From the NCBI GenBank assembly GCA_963513935.1, contig OY740773.1, forward strand, positions 104,455,291-104,519,290: 64,000 nt of DNA. Reading direction: 5' to 3'. The translations under genes were made by a program, and so were the position numbers. The first letter of the stretch is position 1. Each line of letters starts with the position of its first letter. The DNA comes from Aphrophora alni (Eukaryota > Arthropoda > Insecta > Hemiptera > Aphrophoridae). Positions 33,818 through 45,194 of the stretch are shown piece by piece. A model generated the notes under the pieces. It was given only the letters and a program-made list of their open reading frames with translations, did not search any database and was not told the DNA's origin.

Positions 33818-33907
33818 GTGATTCTCTTCTTTAAATTCAAATGTGTTTATATCCAAAATAAAGATATACACAGTTATACCAGGCAAGCCAATAATTATCG
33901 TGCTAGA

Positions 33908-34488
33908 ATCTAACCTAACCTAACCTAACCAAACCTAACCTAACCTAATCTAACCTAACCTAACCTAACCTAATCTAACCTAACCTAATCTAACCTAATC
34001 TAACCTAACCTAATCTAACCTAATCTAACCTAACCTAACCTAACCTAACCTAACCAAACCTAACCTAACCTAACCTAACCTAATCTAACCTAACCTAACC
34101 TAACCTAACCTATTCTAACCTAACCTAACCTAACCTAATCTAACCTAACCTAACCTATACCTAACCTAACCTATCCTAACCTAACCTAACCTAACCTAAT
34201 CTAACCTAACCTAACCTAACCTAACCTAACCTAACCTAATCTAACCTAACCTAACCTAACCTAATCTAACCTAACCTAACCTAACCTAATCAAACCTAAA
34301 CTAACCTAACCTAACCTAACCTAACCTAACCTAACCTAACCTAACCACACCTAACCTAACCTAATCTAACCTAACCTAACCTAACCTAACCTAACCTAAC
34401 CTAACCTAACCACACCTAACCTAACCTAACCTAACCTAACCACACCTAACCTAACCTAATCTAACCTAACCTAACCTAACCTAACCAA
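33908..34488. repeat. Interstitial TTAGG-type array (CCTAA strand), about 116 units
   Basis: This is the longest pentamer array in the window. Variant units CTAAT, CAAAC, CACAC and CTATT recur in patterns, for example a CCACAC unit three times in the last 150 bp, which points to amplification of blocks of several units. Confidence 0.97.
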
Positions 34489-35129
34489 TGCTTTCGCTGA
34501 ACACTTCTTGCTACATTCATAGGCACGAATCTTAATGCTAAAATTAAAATACTTCAGCCTTCTATTTTGAAAAACCGAATAACATTAAAATGTCAAACAT
34601 TCTTTGGTATTAATTATTATTTAAATCATATTCAAATATTATCACCGACAACACAAATGTATTGGCTGAAATTTATTTTAAATGGATAAAATCTAATACA
34701 AAATGAGAAATTTTCAAAATGTCTTCATTTAGAATTAGCAATCAAATCGTATATCATAGTTGTAACTGATAAAATATGTGTAATTGTTGAAAATACGAAA
34801 CTATAGAAATGTGTAAAATAATTAAAACGAACGTTGTAATTTCAAAAAATTCCATGAGTAAAATTACAGTTTAAATCATATACCAATTATACATTGAAAA
34901 TGTTTATTATGTACGAGAAAATTTTAAGGAAAATTAATAATACTTATCAAACAATCGGTACATTCTACTTTCTGCCAGCCAAAGCATGGCTATGAAACCA
35001 ATTTGGAGATGACAAACGTGAAAAGTAAACATATAATATATCTAAATATATATAAGATTTATAAATATAAATATATATCTCGAGTTTTGGTGGAGATCAA
35101 CAATTGTAAAATGTTAGTTTTTATGTTTA
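34489..35129. other. AT-rich unique sequence
   Basis: Nothing recognised. Confidence 0.4.
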
Positions 35130-35404
35130 TACTTATTTTTATTATTATATATGGTTTTATATTAGTGTAGTAGTAATTGTGTATTTGGTCGTTTTACTTT
35201 TACTTTTTCTTTAATTTTGATTTGACTTTTACGTTTGGATTGTTAATTATTTTATAGTTTAGGCAGACTTAGTTATTTTGTTATATATGACACCCCAGTA
35301 ATTGGGTTTTAACCTGTTGGAGCTGCTTTTGCAACATAGTTAATCTTATATTTTATCTGTTGTAAATATCTTGCAATAAATTTATTCTATTCTATTCTAT
35401 TCTA
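35130..35404 (+). mobile_element. LINE 3' end with (TTCTA)n tail
   Basis: GACACCCCAGTAATTGGGTT, GAGCTGC, TGTTGTAAATATCTTGCAAT and AAATTTATTCTATTCTATTC form the typical end of insect non-LTR retrotransposons: a short 3' UTR ending in a pentamer tail. The coding part is absent, and the 5' limit given is arbitrary. A target-site duplication was not found. Confidence 0.55.
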
Positions 35405-37154
35405 AATATCCTAAGCCATTACTGGGAAATAATACATAAACTATTGTCATACTAAACTAGACAAAATAATTAACCTATTTAAGAAATTAATCATGTAAAG
35501 AAATATATTAACAGTAGTGCCAACACAGTAAATTGCTAACACCTACACCAAGTTTAAAGGAAACCATTCAACTGTCAAATACCACAATACCGTATATGGT
35601 TGTAAGGACTAAAAAATTGTAGTCACCTTGAATTCAAACGTTGTGTTGTATTATTTTAAATGTAGCATTCTTATTTTAAAACTTTAAAAAAAAAAATTAT
35701 TATATTCAGTTTTTATTTATTGAAGTAAGATTGATCTAATTCCATACTGGTTTATATGGTTATAGAATTATATCTTAGCTTGATATATGATGCTTTAGTT
35801 ATTTTCTAGTTTAATTAAATTTCCCGCTATATTTGGATTGTTTGATTGATTGCCATCAGTTTTATCGTCATTTTTACTCATGGAATAAATTTTATCAATT
35901 ACAAACTACTAATTACAAATGAATACTTGTACTATTTATAGACGTGGTGCATAAGGATTAAAGCAAATAATTTTAACTTTTTTTTTATACTGGTTTCAGT
36001 GTGCTGAGGATTATCAATACTGCCAACCTTATTATTGTCACTACGAGTGGGAAATTCGATTCTGTCAAGATTAGTAGAATATTCCTCATGTGATCAAAAT
36101 GCAAAAATATATATATTCTAGATCCTGAATTATGTACATTTGATTCATCCTTTTCAGTGACTAAATATTACATCTAATATTATTATCAAATACCTTTCTA
36201 ATATTATATCTTGAAGTTTTCCTAATTCTGGCGTCAGATGATGGACATGAGGGATGTTTTAAATTCAAAAAATTAATCGAACTATTTTGTGTAATCGATT
36301 CATCCCTTTCCACGTGCTCCATCTCTATTCACCCCTCCATGAAAGCATTTTACGTTCATATGTCCTTAGATGAAAACCCGTTAATTACTGATTTGTAATA
36401 TTTCTTAAGCATTTAATTGATTGATTCTTCATAAACTAATCTCTATGCGGTTTTTCTCGGGATTTTATGTGTTACTAATTGTCAGAAAAGCTATGTTATC
36501 ATTATTTATATTAATAATTAGAAATCCATGGGAAAAGTTTATTTTTTTCCTTATTAAATGATTTAAATCCTCGCCTTCAAATGATTGGCTAACTTTTAAA
36601 ATTATTTCTCGAGTACCTGTTTCAAAAACTATTTTTTCTCGAAATATTACAAAATGTTTTATAATTTCTTGACCTTCCATAGATAACTGCTACAATGCAG
36701 TATAGAGTTTGGTGATAATTTGCACAATAGAAGAGTGTAAAATACACCTGGGACATCAAAACCTTGATTATTCATACAATTAAATTATTCCTCAAGGTGA
36801 AAAAAATAACTTTGAAACGAACAATAAAGTGTTTTCGTACACATGATCAACACTTTGGCAGCCTATACGAGACCTTGAACTATGCATTTCCACTTTGCTA
36901 ATTTAAATTCATGTATTTAAACATAAAGAACTTATTAGAAGAGTTGGTAATTCCAAGATTCTTGGTACAGATCATTAGTTTAAACTGACAAGGAAATGTT
37001 AAACCCGTTCTACTGCGTTGCATTGTTGTTTGTTTTCAAGTCATTTTAAATTCTAATGGGATTGAAATAAATACGTTATGTAAAACAACTTGGGATAGCA
37101 CCGACTATATTTTGTTATCATGCTTGATTGTTGAACACAATTTGTGGAAAATTC
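35405..37154. other. AT-rich unique sequence
   Basis: No supported gene. A 71-codon minus-strand frame at 36465-36680 has unremarkable composition and no recognised domain. Confidence 0.4.
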
Positions 37155-37686
37155 CTATTCATAATTAATCTTCTTCTTCTTCTTCTTCTTCTTCTTCTTC
37201 TTCTTCTTCTTCTTCTTCTTCTTCTTCTTGTTGCGTGCATCCAGCCTCAGGTAATGCCGACCGCACGGTGTCTCTCATACACATAGCTATGGAGTCTTCT
37301 CCTCAGCTCATCTCTGACATCCGATCTGATGATACAATCAAGGAGGATGTGTTGTAGAGTTACTTCTTCTATCTCACATACAAGACACAGGGGCGACTCA
37401 GCAAGTTGGAAACGAAAAAGATAGGACTGTGTTACAATATGTCCTGTTCTAGCTCTTGAGGCGAATGTTGACACGGACCTGGGCAATTACTTGTAGATGA
37501 CAGTGTTGTTTGGTTCTTTGAGGAGTCCGTAAAGATGGCGACCCGTCAGTTCATCCCTCCACTGCTCCAACCACCTGTGTCTCAGGATTCTGTGAGATGC
37601 AGCCATGTAGCCTGCACGAGGTAGATCTTTAGATGGTATAGGATGCATATTGGTGGCTGCCTTCGCAGTTTCTATTCATAATTAAT
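37155..37686 (-). mobile_element. 5'-truncated LINE insertion with 15-bp target duplication
   Basis: The flanking 15-mer CTATTCATAATTAAT is present at 37155-37169 and 37672-37686, a perfect target-site duplication. Inside, on the minus strand, is the last part of a LINE protein followed directly by a (GAA)n tail (37170-37229 on the plus strand as CTT repeats). Tail, truncation and duplication together show a target-primed reverse transcription event of about 500 bp. Confidence 0.93.
37244..37671 (-). pseudogene. Non-LTR retrotransposon polyprotein C-terminus (RNase H end and tail)
   Basis: Read on the minus strand from the truncation point: ETAKAATNMHPIPSKDLPRA and the HRILRHRWLEQWRDELTGRH block, typical of the end of a LINE RNase H domain. 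Then a TAA at 37487-37489, LPRSVSTFASRARTGHIVTQ, and SYLFRFQLAESPLCLVCEIE followed by EVTLQHILLDC, the C-terminal Cys/His motif (C..C, H, C) of insect LINEs of the Jockey/I/Loa type. The stop before the (GAA)n tail ends the protein. One in-frame stop and loss of the endonuclease and reverse transcriptase make it non-functional. Confidence 0.88.
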
Positions 37687-37844
37687 TAAAATTTACAAAT
37701 TTTAAGGTAAAAATCTCATGAAAAAAAGTTTCGGTGACTATGTTGGCATCCTCAGTTTCATTCAAAACATATACTTATTAGCCCCTCTGGAGCTAATTAA
37801 AACAACAAGAAAAATAAAAATAGTGAGTACACATTAACAATGTT

Positions 37845-37985
37845 TCCTAGCTGGATCTACAATATTATACATGTGGTCTTGTGTTAAATCCCTCTCTTTT
37901 AACTTTCCTATCAGGTCTCTCTTGACCAACTCTTGTTCCGTTCCGACTCCAAAGCTTTTTGAAGATTCTGTATAGAGACTTTTAA
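37845..37985 (+). repeat. Dispersed repeat family A, copy
   Basis: CCTAGCTGGATCTACAAT, GTTAAATCCCTCTCTTTTAA, CTTTCCTATCAGGTCTCTCT and GACCAACTCTTGTTC, in family order. Confidence 0.7.
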
Positions 37986-38196
37986 ATATATACACATCTA
38001 CGAGACCGAGCAGAGCCTAGTCGACGCCAATAAAGAGTAATGTGCAATTGAAAAGTTCAATAAACCGGTGAAACAACTGTTTTAAACAAACTTACCCTAC
38101 TGGGTATGTCTTCTTTATCTAGCAAAACAGTACAACATTTCCTACAAGGCACAAAACCAACTTTTAGGTATTACATTGTATGATGGAGCTGGGTAA
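37985..38196 (-). repeat. Dispersed repeat family B, 5' part (minus)
   Basis: Reversed family B blocks: GAAACAACTGTTTTAAACAA, ACTTACCCTACTGGGTA, ACAACATTTCCTACAAGGCA, GGTATTACATTGTATGATGG and AGCTGGGTAAATA. The copy stops where a TTAGG array begins, at the point where family B normally continues with GTACCATGATGGCG. Confidence 0.7.
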
Positions 38197-38287
38197 ATAT
38201 AGGTTAGGTTAGGTTAGGTAAGGTTAGGTTAGGTTAGGTTAGGTTAGGTAAGGTTAGTTTAGGATATTTTAGGTTAGGTTAGGTTGT
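38197..38287 (+). repeat. Interstitial TTAGG array, about 17 units
   Basis: TTAGG-strand units with GTAAGG variants and a TTTAGGATATTT break, abutting the end of a family B copy. Confidence 0.93.
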
Positions 38288-38619
38288 TTACATATATCTT
38301 TATAATGTCTACATTTTGACCGAAATGAAATTGAAACTGGGCGTGTATAACTGGATACAAAATTATAATTGTAAAAGTGACTAATGATTAAACCTGTGAT
38401 GACAGTGTAAGTCCGACTAAAATCGTTAAATAAACGGTACAAAAAAATTCTCACTAACCCATCTCAAAAATAAATCAAAAAATAAATTAGCATTAAAAAA
38501 CTAATAATGAACGTTGGACGATATCTTCCAACAGAATTATAAATATATTTAAATAATGGCTTAAACTAGTTTCCTTTATTAATATTACATTATTAGCATA
38601 ATAATGTTTTCCGCAAATT

Positions 38620-38880
38620 GTTTATAACATAGTAAAAATTGCAACAAAAACAAGAGATGAGTTACAGGCAACAAGTGACCCAGATGTATGCTATGAAGAA
38701 TCCAACTTCCTCTTGCTATAAAACTAATCCAGCTGGTGAAACCCGTTGACACAAATCCAAAACTAGATTACAACTTGAATATGAAAGTTTTCCTTTACAA
38801 TTTGACGTTTCTTGTCAAAGCAAAGTCCTTGTCTACTGTGCTACATTATGTATTCATACATTTTAATTGATGTTCTTCTG
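38620..38880 (-). repeat. Dispersed repeat family G, copy 2 (minus)
   Basis: Reverse complement of 26830-27060 with the same blocks (GGCAACAAGTGACCCAGATG, CCAACTTCCTCTTGC, ACAATTTGACGTTTCTTGTC). It carries small insertions relative to copy 1. Confidence 0.8.
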
Positions 38881-38990
38881 AAGTGATTAAATTATAAAGC
38901 AGTTGGGAACAGTTATTAAAAACGATTCCCAAAACTATTTGTAGTGTTTATTAATAATGTTAAATCGGACATTTGCTATAATTGTGTGTT

Positions 38991-39185
38991 ACTCTCGACG
39001 TTTCGAGAGTATAAATCAACTTTCGTTATCAAGTGATAAATATAGAGCGTAAAAATAAAAACAACAAAACTAAATATATGTTCTTGGTTTTCACTTGATG
39101 ACGGGGTGTTGATTTCTACTCTCGAAACGTTGTGTATTTGTTTTTATATACACAAATGATGGAAAACGTCCGGTTAATCATATTA
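38991..39185. repeat. Fold-back with CGAAACG arms
   Basis: The left arm (about 38998-39039) and right arm (about 39090-39130) are inverted copies containing TTTCGAGAGTATAAATCAAC and GTTGATTTCTACTCTCGAAA. At the left end ACTCTCGACGTTTCGAGAGT forms a perfect 8-bp stem with a 4-base loop. The right part also matches 30500-30592. Confidence 0.8.
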
Positions 39186-40652
39186 ATAAGATGTAGAATC
39201 TATCATTATCTAATATAAAATCAGGTTATTTCAAGAACTGCTTTAGCTAGAAAGATATTTTACCTCTCATTTTAAAGCTCTTAACCTGAGATATCTACAG
39301 GGTGGTACCTAAGTTTAGAAGGATATACAGAGTGTTCAAAAAATTATAAAATGTGAACTTGTCAATCTTTTATAGTAAGGATAACGGCTTGATATTTCTA
39401 GAACCGCTTTACATAGAAAGATATTCTACCTCTCATTTAAAAGCTCTTAACCTGAGACATCCGCAAGGTGTTACAAAAGTTTAGTAGGATATACAGGGTG
39501 TTCAAAAAATTATAAAATGTGATCTTTGTCAATCTTTTATAGTAAGGATAACGGCTTGATATTTCAAAAAACTATTTTACATGGAAAGATATTCTACCTC
39601 TCATTTTAAAGCTCTTAACCTGAGATATCTACAAGGTGATACCAAAGTTTAGTAGGATATACAGGGTGTTTAAAAATTTATAAAACGTACCTTTTCTCAA
39701 TTTTTTAAAGTAAGAAAACAGTTTGATATTTCAAGAACTGCTTTACATAGAAATTTGTTCGACCTCTCATTTTAAAGCTCTTAACCTGAGATATCTACAG
39801 GGTGGTAAAAAGTTTAGTAGGATATAGGCCTACAGGTTGTTCAAAAATTTATAAAACGTACCTTTTCTCAATTTTTTAAAGTAAGAAAACAGTTTGATAT
39901 TTCAAGAATTGCTTTACATAGAAATATGTTCGATCTCTCATTTTAAAACTCTTAACCTGAGATATCTACAGGGTGGTACAAAAGTTTAGTAGGATATACA
40001 GGGTGTTCAAAAATTTATAAAACGTACCTTTTCTCAATTTTTTAAAGTAAGAAAACAGTTTGATATTTCTAGAACTGCTTTACATAGAAATATGTTCGAC
40101 CTCTATTTTTAAAACTCTGAACCTGAGCTATCTACAGGGTGGTACAAAAGTTTAGTAGGATATACAGGGTGTTCAAAAATTTATAAAACGTACCTTTTCT
40201 CAATTTTTTTAAATAATAAACAGTTTGATATTTCAAGAACTGCTTTACATAGAAATATGTTCGACCTCTCATTTTAAAGCTCTTAACCTGAGATATCTAC
40301 AGGGTGGTACAAAAGTTTAGTAGGATATACAGGGTGTTCAAAAATTTATAAAACGTACCTTTTCTCAATTTTTTTAAATAATAAACAGTTTGATATTTCA
40401 AGAACTGCTTTACATAGAAATATGTTCGACCTCTCATTTTAAAGCTCTTAACCTGAGATATCTACAGGGTGGTACAAAAGTTTAGTAGGATATACAGGTT
40501 GTTCAAAAATTTATAAAACGTACCTTTTCTCAATTTTTTAAAATAATAAACAGTTTGATATTTCAAGAACTGCTTTACATAGAAATTTGTTCGACCTTTC
40601 ATTTTAAAGCTCTTAACCTAAGATATCTACAGGGTGGTACAAAAGTTTAGTA

Positions 40653-41960
40653 GAATTTAAAGTGTGTTCCAAAAATTATAAAATGTGATTTTGGTCAATT
40701 TTTTAAAGTAAGGATAACGGCTTGATATTTCAAAAAAATATTTTACATAGAAAGATATTCTACCTCTCATTTTAAAGCTCTTAACCTGAGATATCTACAA
40801 GGTGGTACCAAAGTTTAGTAGGATATACAGGGTGTTCAAAAAATTATAAAACATGATCTTTGTCAATCTTTTATAGTAAGGATAACGGCTTGATATTTCT
40901 AGAACCGCTTTATATAGAAAGATATTTTACCTCTAATTTTAAAGCTCTTAACCTGAGATATCCACAGGGTGGTACAAAAGTTTAGAAGAATTTACAATGT
41001 GTTCCAAAAATTATAAAATGTGATTTTGGTCAATTTTTTAAAGTAAGGATAACGGCTTGATATTTCTAGAACTATTTTACATAGAAATATGTTCGATCTC
41101 TCATTTTCAAACTCTTAACCTGAGCTATCTACAGGGTGGTACAAAAGTTTAGTAGGATATACAGGGTGTTCAAAAATTTATAAAACGTACCTTTTTTCAA
41201 TTTTTTAAAGTAAGAAAACAGTTTGATATTTCAAGAACTGCTTTACATAGAAATTTGTTCGACCTCTCATTTTAAAGCTCTTAACCTAAGATATCTACAG
41301 GGTGGTACAAAAGTTTAGTAGAATTTAAAGTGTGTTCCAAAAATTATAAAATGTGATTTTGGTCAATTTTTTAAAGTAAGGATAACGGCTTGATATTTCA
41401 AAAAAATATTTTACATAGAAAGATATTCTACCTCTCATTTTAAAGCTCTTAACCTGAGATATCTACAAGGTGGTACCAAAGTTTAGTAGGATATACAGGG
41501 TGTTCAAAAAATTATAAAACATGATCTTTGTCAATCTTTTATAGTAAGGATAACGGCTTGATATTTCTAGAACCGCTTTATATAGAAAGATATTTTACCT
41601 CTCATTTTAAAGCTCTTAACCTGAGATATCCACAGGGTGGTACAAAAGTTTAGAAGAATTTACAATGTGTTCCAAAAATTATAAAATGTGATTTTGGTCA
41701 ATTTTTTAAAGTAAGGATAACGGCTTGATATTTCTAGAACTATTTTACATAGAAATATGTTCGATCTCTCATTTTCAAACTCTTAACCTGAGCTATCTAC
41801 AGGGTGGTACAAAAGTTTAGTAGGATATACAGGGTGTTCAAAAATTTATAAAACGTACCTTTTTTCAATTTTTTAAAGTAAGAAAACAGTTTGATATTTC
41901 AAGAACTGCTTTCCATAGAAATTTGTTCGACCTCTCATTTTAAAGCTCTTAACCTAAGAT
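40653..41960 (+). repeat. 668-bp higher-order repeat within the satellite, 2 copies
   Basis: The unusual junction GAATTTAAAGTGTGTTCC occurs at 40653 and at 41321, exactly 668 bp (four monomers) apart. The four monomers between are nearly identical between the copies (for example CTAATTTT against CTCATTTT), whereas neighbouring monomers within a copy differ much more. The second copy ends near 41960. Confidence 0.9.
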
Positions 41961-42655
41961 ATCTACAGGGTGGTACAAAAGTTTAGTAGGATATACAGGG
42001 TGTTCAAAAATTATAAAATGTGATCTTTGTCAATCTTTTATAGTAAGGATAACGGCTTGATATTTCTAGAACCGCTTTACATAGAAAGATATTTTACCTC
42101 TCATTTTAAAGCTCTTAACCTGAGCTATCTACAAGATGTTACAAAAGTTTAGTAGGATATACAGGGTGTTCAAAAAATTATAAAATGTGATCTTTGTCAA
42201 TCTTTTATAGTAAGGAAAACGGCTTGATATTTCTAGAACTATTTTACATAGAAAGATATTCTACCTCTCATTTTAAAGCTCTTAACCTGAGATATCTACA
42301 GGATGGTACAAAAGTTTAGTAGGATATACAGGGTGTTCTAAAAATTATAAAATGTGATGTTTGTCAATCTTTTAAAGTAAGGATAACGGCTTGATATTTC
42401 TAGAACCGCTTTTCATAGAAAGATATTTTACCTCTCATTTTAAAGATCTTAATCTGAGATATCTACAGGGTGATACAAAAGTTTAGAAGAATGTACAGTG
42501 TGTTCCAAAAATTATAAAATGTGATTTTGGTCAATTTTTTAAAGTAAGGATAACGGCTTGATATTTCTAGAACTATTTTACATAGAAATATGTTCGACCT
42601 CTCATTTTAAAGCTCTTAACCTGAGATATCTACAGGATGGTACAAAAGTTTAGTA

Positions 42656-43147
42656 GAATATTTTATAGTAAGGATACGGCTTGATATTTCTAGAACTATT
42701 TTACATAGAAATATGTTCGACCTCTCATTTTAAAGCTCTTAACCTGAGATATCTACAGGATGGTACAAAAGTTTAGTAGAATATTTTATAGTAAGGATAC
42801 GGCTTGATATTTCTAGAACTATTTTACATAGAAATATGTTCGACCTCTCATTTTAAAGCTCTTAACCTGAGATATCTACAGGATGGTACAAAAGTTTAGT
42901 AGAATATTTTATAGTAAGGATACGGCTTGATATTTCTAGAACTATTTTACATAGAAATATGTTCGACCTCTCATTTTAAAGCTCTTAACCTGAGATATCT
43001 ACAGGATGGTACAAAAGTTTAGTAGAATATTTTATAGTAAGGATACGGCTTGATATTTCTAGAACTATTTTACATAGAAATATGTTCGACCTCTCATTTT
43101 AAAGCTCTTAACCTGAGATATCTACAGGATGGTACAAAAGTTTAGTA
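42656..43147 (+). repeat. Four 123-bp deletion monomers
   Basis: The block GAATATTTTATAGTAAGGAT starts at 42656, 42779, 42902 and 43025; the next monomer starts at 43148. All four 123-bp units read as identical by eye. They lack about 45 bp of the full monomer around the ACAGGGTGTTC segment. Confidence 0.95.
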
Positions 43148-43658
43148 GAATGTACAGAGTGTTCCAAAAATTAACAAAATATAATTTAACTCAATTTTTC
43201 AAAAATATGTAAAAGGCTTAATATTTCAAAAACAGCTTTAGATAGAAAAATGTTCGACGTCTCATTTTATATCTCATAACCTGAGCTATCTACACAATGC
43301 TACAAAAGTTTGGTGTGATGTACAGGGTGTTCAAAAATAACAAAATGGGATTTTTCTAAACTTTTTAATGTAACGCATTTATTATTTCTACATTATTGTA
43401 ATAGGTCAAGTTATGATACTTTAAATGAATTATAATTTATCTTTAATAACAATTGAGTTGTAGGATTTTATAACTATCAATTTTGTAAACACAATAATAA
43501 ACGTTTTATGCAGGGGTGTTTACAATCAACTTATGGTAAAATTTAAAGCAGCCTCCTGAAATGTCGCACCATACCTCCTCATCAAACAGTGAGAGACATT
43601 CTAATCACAAATTGCACAGCTAGAATCCATGTGAACCTTCCACATGACGCACACAACC

Positions 43659-44051
43659 CCGACTTACCATCGCATAAAGTTCCAAAGGAAATCTCCCTTC
43701 TTACCTTTACCTTCTTTGTCAACCTAACCTAACTTAACCTAACCTAACCTAACCTTACCTTTACCTTCTTTGTCAACCTAACCTAACTTAACCTAACCTA
43801 ACCTAACCTTACCTTTACCTTCTTTGTCAACCTAACCTAACTTAACCTAACCTAACCTAACCTTACCTTTACCTTCTTTGTCAATCTAACCTAACTTAAC
43901 TTAACCTAACCTAACCTAACTTTACCATCTTTGTCAACCTAACCTAACCTAACCTTATACCTTTACCTTCTTTGTCAGCCTAATTTAACCTAACCCCTAA
44001 ACTGAAGTTACTCCGCCTTACTATCCGATAATGTTCCAAAGGAAATCTCCC
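43659..44051. repeat. Compound CCTAA repeat bracketed by a degenerate direct repeat
   Basis: Five units of about 50-65 bp combine CCTAA pentamers with CCTTACCTTTACCTTCTTTG and TCAA (43700-43980). The flanks are related: GTTCCAAAGGAAATCTCCC at 43679-43697 and at 44033-44051, preceded on both sides by a similar CTTAC.ATC..ATAA stretch, about 39 bp at roughly 80 percent identity. Confidence 0.85.
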
Positions 44052-44555
44052 GACTGACAGTTGAAAGATTCAGTCAAAAAACGGACTTCGATTTTTTGCT
44101 ATTACCAAACTAAACTCTATTTCGTATACTGGGTAAATAAACAAAAAACTGTAGATTCAGCTATGACCCTCCGGGATTGCCACTCATACGTGAGTCCCTA
44201 AAGGATTTATATTGTTAATTACTAACTGTAGCTAATACCAAATGTTGGAAAGGTATGTGGAATAATTATGTAATATATTTCTCTAAGGGGAACGTGTACA
44301 AATTAGCTTCAGGTGTTTTTAATTTATTATCATTTTATTCTAACTGCATTTTTACACTCGGCAATGCCCATTTAGCCGACATAATGATTTCTCCTAGGAA
44401 TAATATATCCTACAGAACAATATGTCGGTATTACAGATTTATTTAACTCAAAATAATATTATTATCACTGCAATGATTGTTAATTAATTATTTTTGTAAA
44501 GTACGAATTTAAAAAACTTGTATCTCTCTCGTGTATTATCATGCTTGATATTGTA
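44052..44555. other. Unique sequence
   Basis: No gene; a 63-codon frame at 44255-44446 shows no domain. Confidence 0.4.
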
Positions 44556-44945
44556 GCTTAGGTAAGTTAGGTTAGGTTAGGGTAAGGTTAGGTTATGTTA
44601 GGTTAGGTCGTGTAAGGTTAGAGGAGGTTAGGTTTGGTAAGGTTAGGTTAGGTTAGGTTAGGTTAGGTTATGTAAGGTTAGGTTAGGTTAGGTTAGGTTA
44701 GGTTAGGTAAGGTAAGGTAAGGTAAAGTTATGTTAGGTTAGGTAAGCTTAGGTAAAGTAAGGTTAGGTTAGGTTTGGTGATATAAGGACGGGGAAGGTTA
44801 TTTATACAACATAATTACACAAGTGTTTCTAAAAATGTAAGTACAATAAGTTAGGTTAGGTTAGGTTAGGTTAGGTAAGATAAAGTTATGTTAGGTTAGG
44901 TAAGCTTAGGTAAAGTAAGGTTAGGTTAGGTTTGATTATATAAGG
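44556..44945 (+). repeat. Degenerate TTAGG arrays with a duplicated segment
   Basis: Two TTAGG-strand tracts (44556-44780 and 44850-44940) contain many GGTAAGG and GGTAAAG variants. A segment of about 135-160 bp that starts at AAAGTTATGTTAGGTTAGG and includes GGGGAAGGTTATTTATACAA is repeated (44725-44852 and 44882-45008), including non-repeat sequence. The second tract was therefore copied together with its flank. Confidence 0.85.
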
Positions 44946-45194
44946 TCGGGGAAGGTTATTTATACAACATAATTACAAAAATGTTTCTAAATGTAAGTAT
45001 AATAAGTTAGTAATGGTTCTGCCAAAAATAGACTCTTTGAATGTAGAATACATTTAATAATTTTCTTATCTAGCTAAGTTATCTGGACAGGTTTTACTTA
45101 ATGTTTCATTGATATTGGTTCAATATTTTTAAAGTTATAACAATATTTATTTGCAAGGGTAATACATAGACTATAATTTCGACATATTTCACGC

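Larger units (their letters stand above)
39226..43376 (+). repeat. Satellite array, monomer about 167 bp, about 25 units
   Basis: Each monomer contains TAGTAGGATATACAGGGTGT, TCAAAAA.TTATAAAA, a GTAAG/GTAAGGATAACGG block, CTTGATATTTC, TTTACATAGAAA, CTCTCATTTTAAAGCTCTTA, ACCTGAGATATCTACAGGGT and GGTACAAAAGTTTAG. There are two main monomer types (ACGTACCTTTTCTCAATT and TGTGATCTTTGTCAATC). They are organised into runs, including a 668-bp higher-order unit and a terminal block of 123-bp deletion monomers. No protein is encoded. The ends fade into degenerate monomers. Confidence 0.97.

Noticed and set aside
33908..34488. True telomere or assembled chromosome end
   Set aside because: The array is embedded in unique sequence on both sides, and arrays of both orientations occur in the window; these are interstitial.
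38991..39010. Short perfect hairpin as a transcription terminator
   Set aside because: Rho-independent terminators are not expected in an animal genome; the hairpin is part of a fold-back repeat.
39088..39185. Hammerhead motif around UUGAUGAC...CGAAACG (also 30500-30592)
   Set aside because: The first core base is U instead of C and no stem II can be formed between the two core parts, so it was not called a ribozyme.
39226..43376. CRISPR-like array of regularly spaced repeats
   Set aside because: The whole 167-bp unit repeats, not short repeats with unique spacers, and the DNA is clearly eukaryotic.
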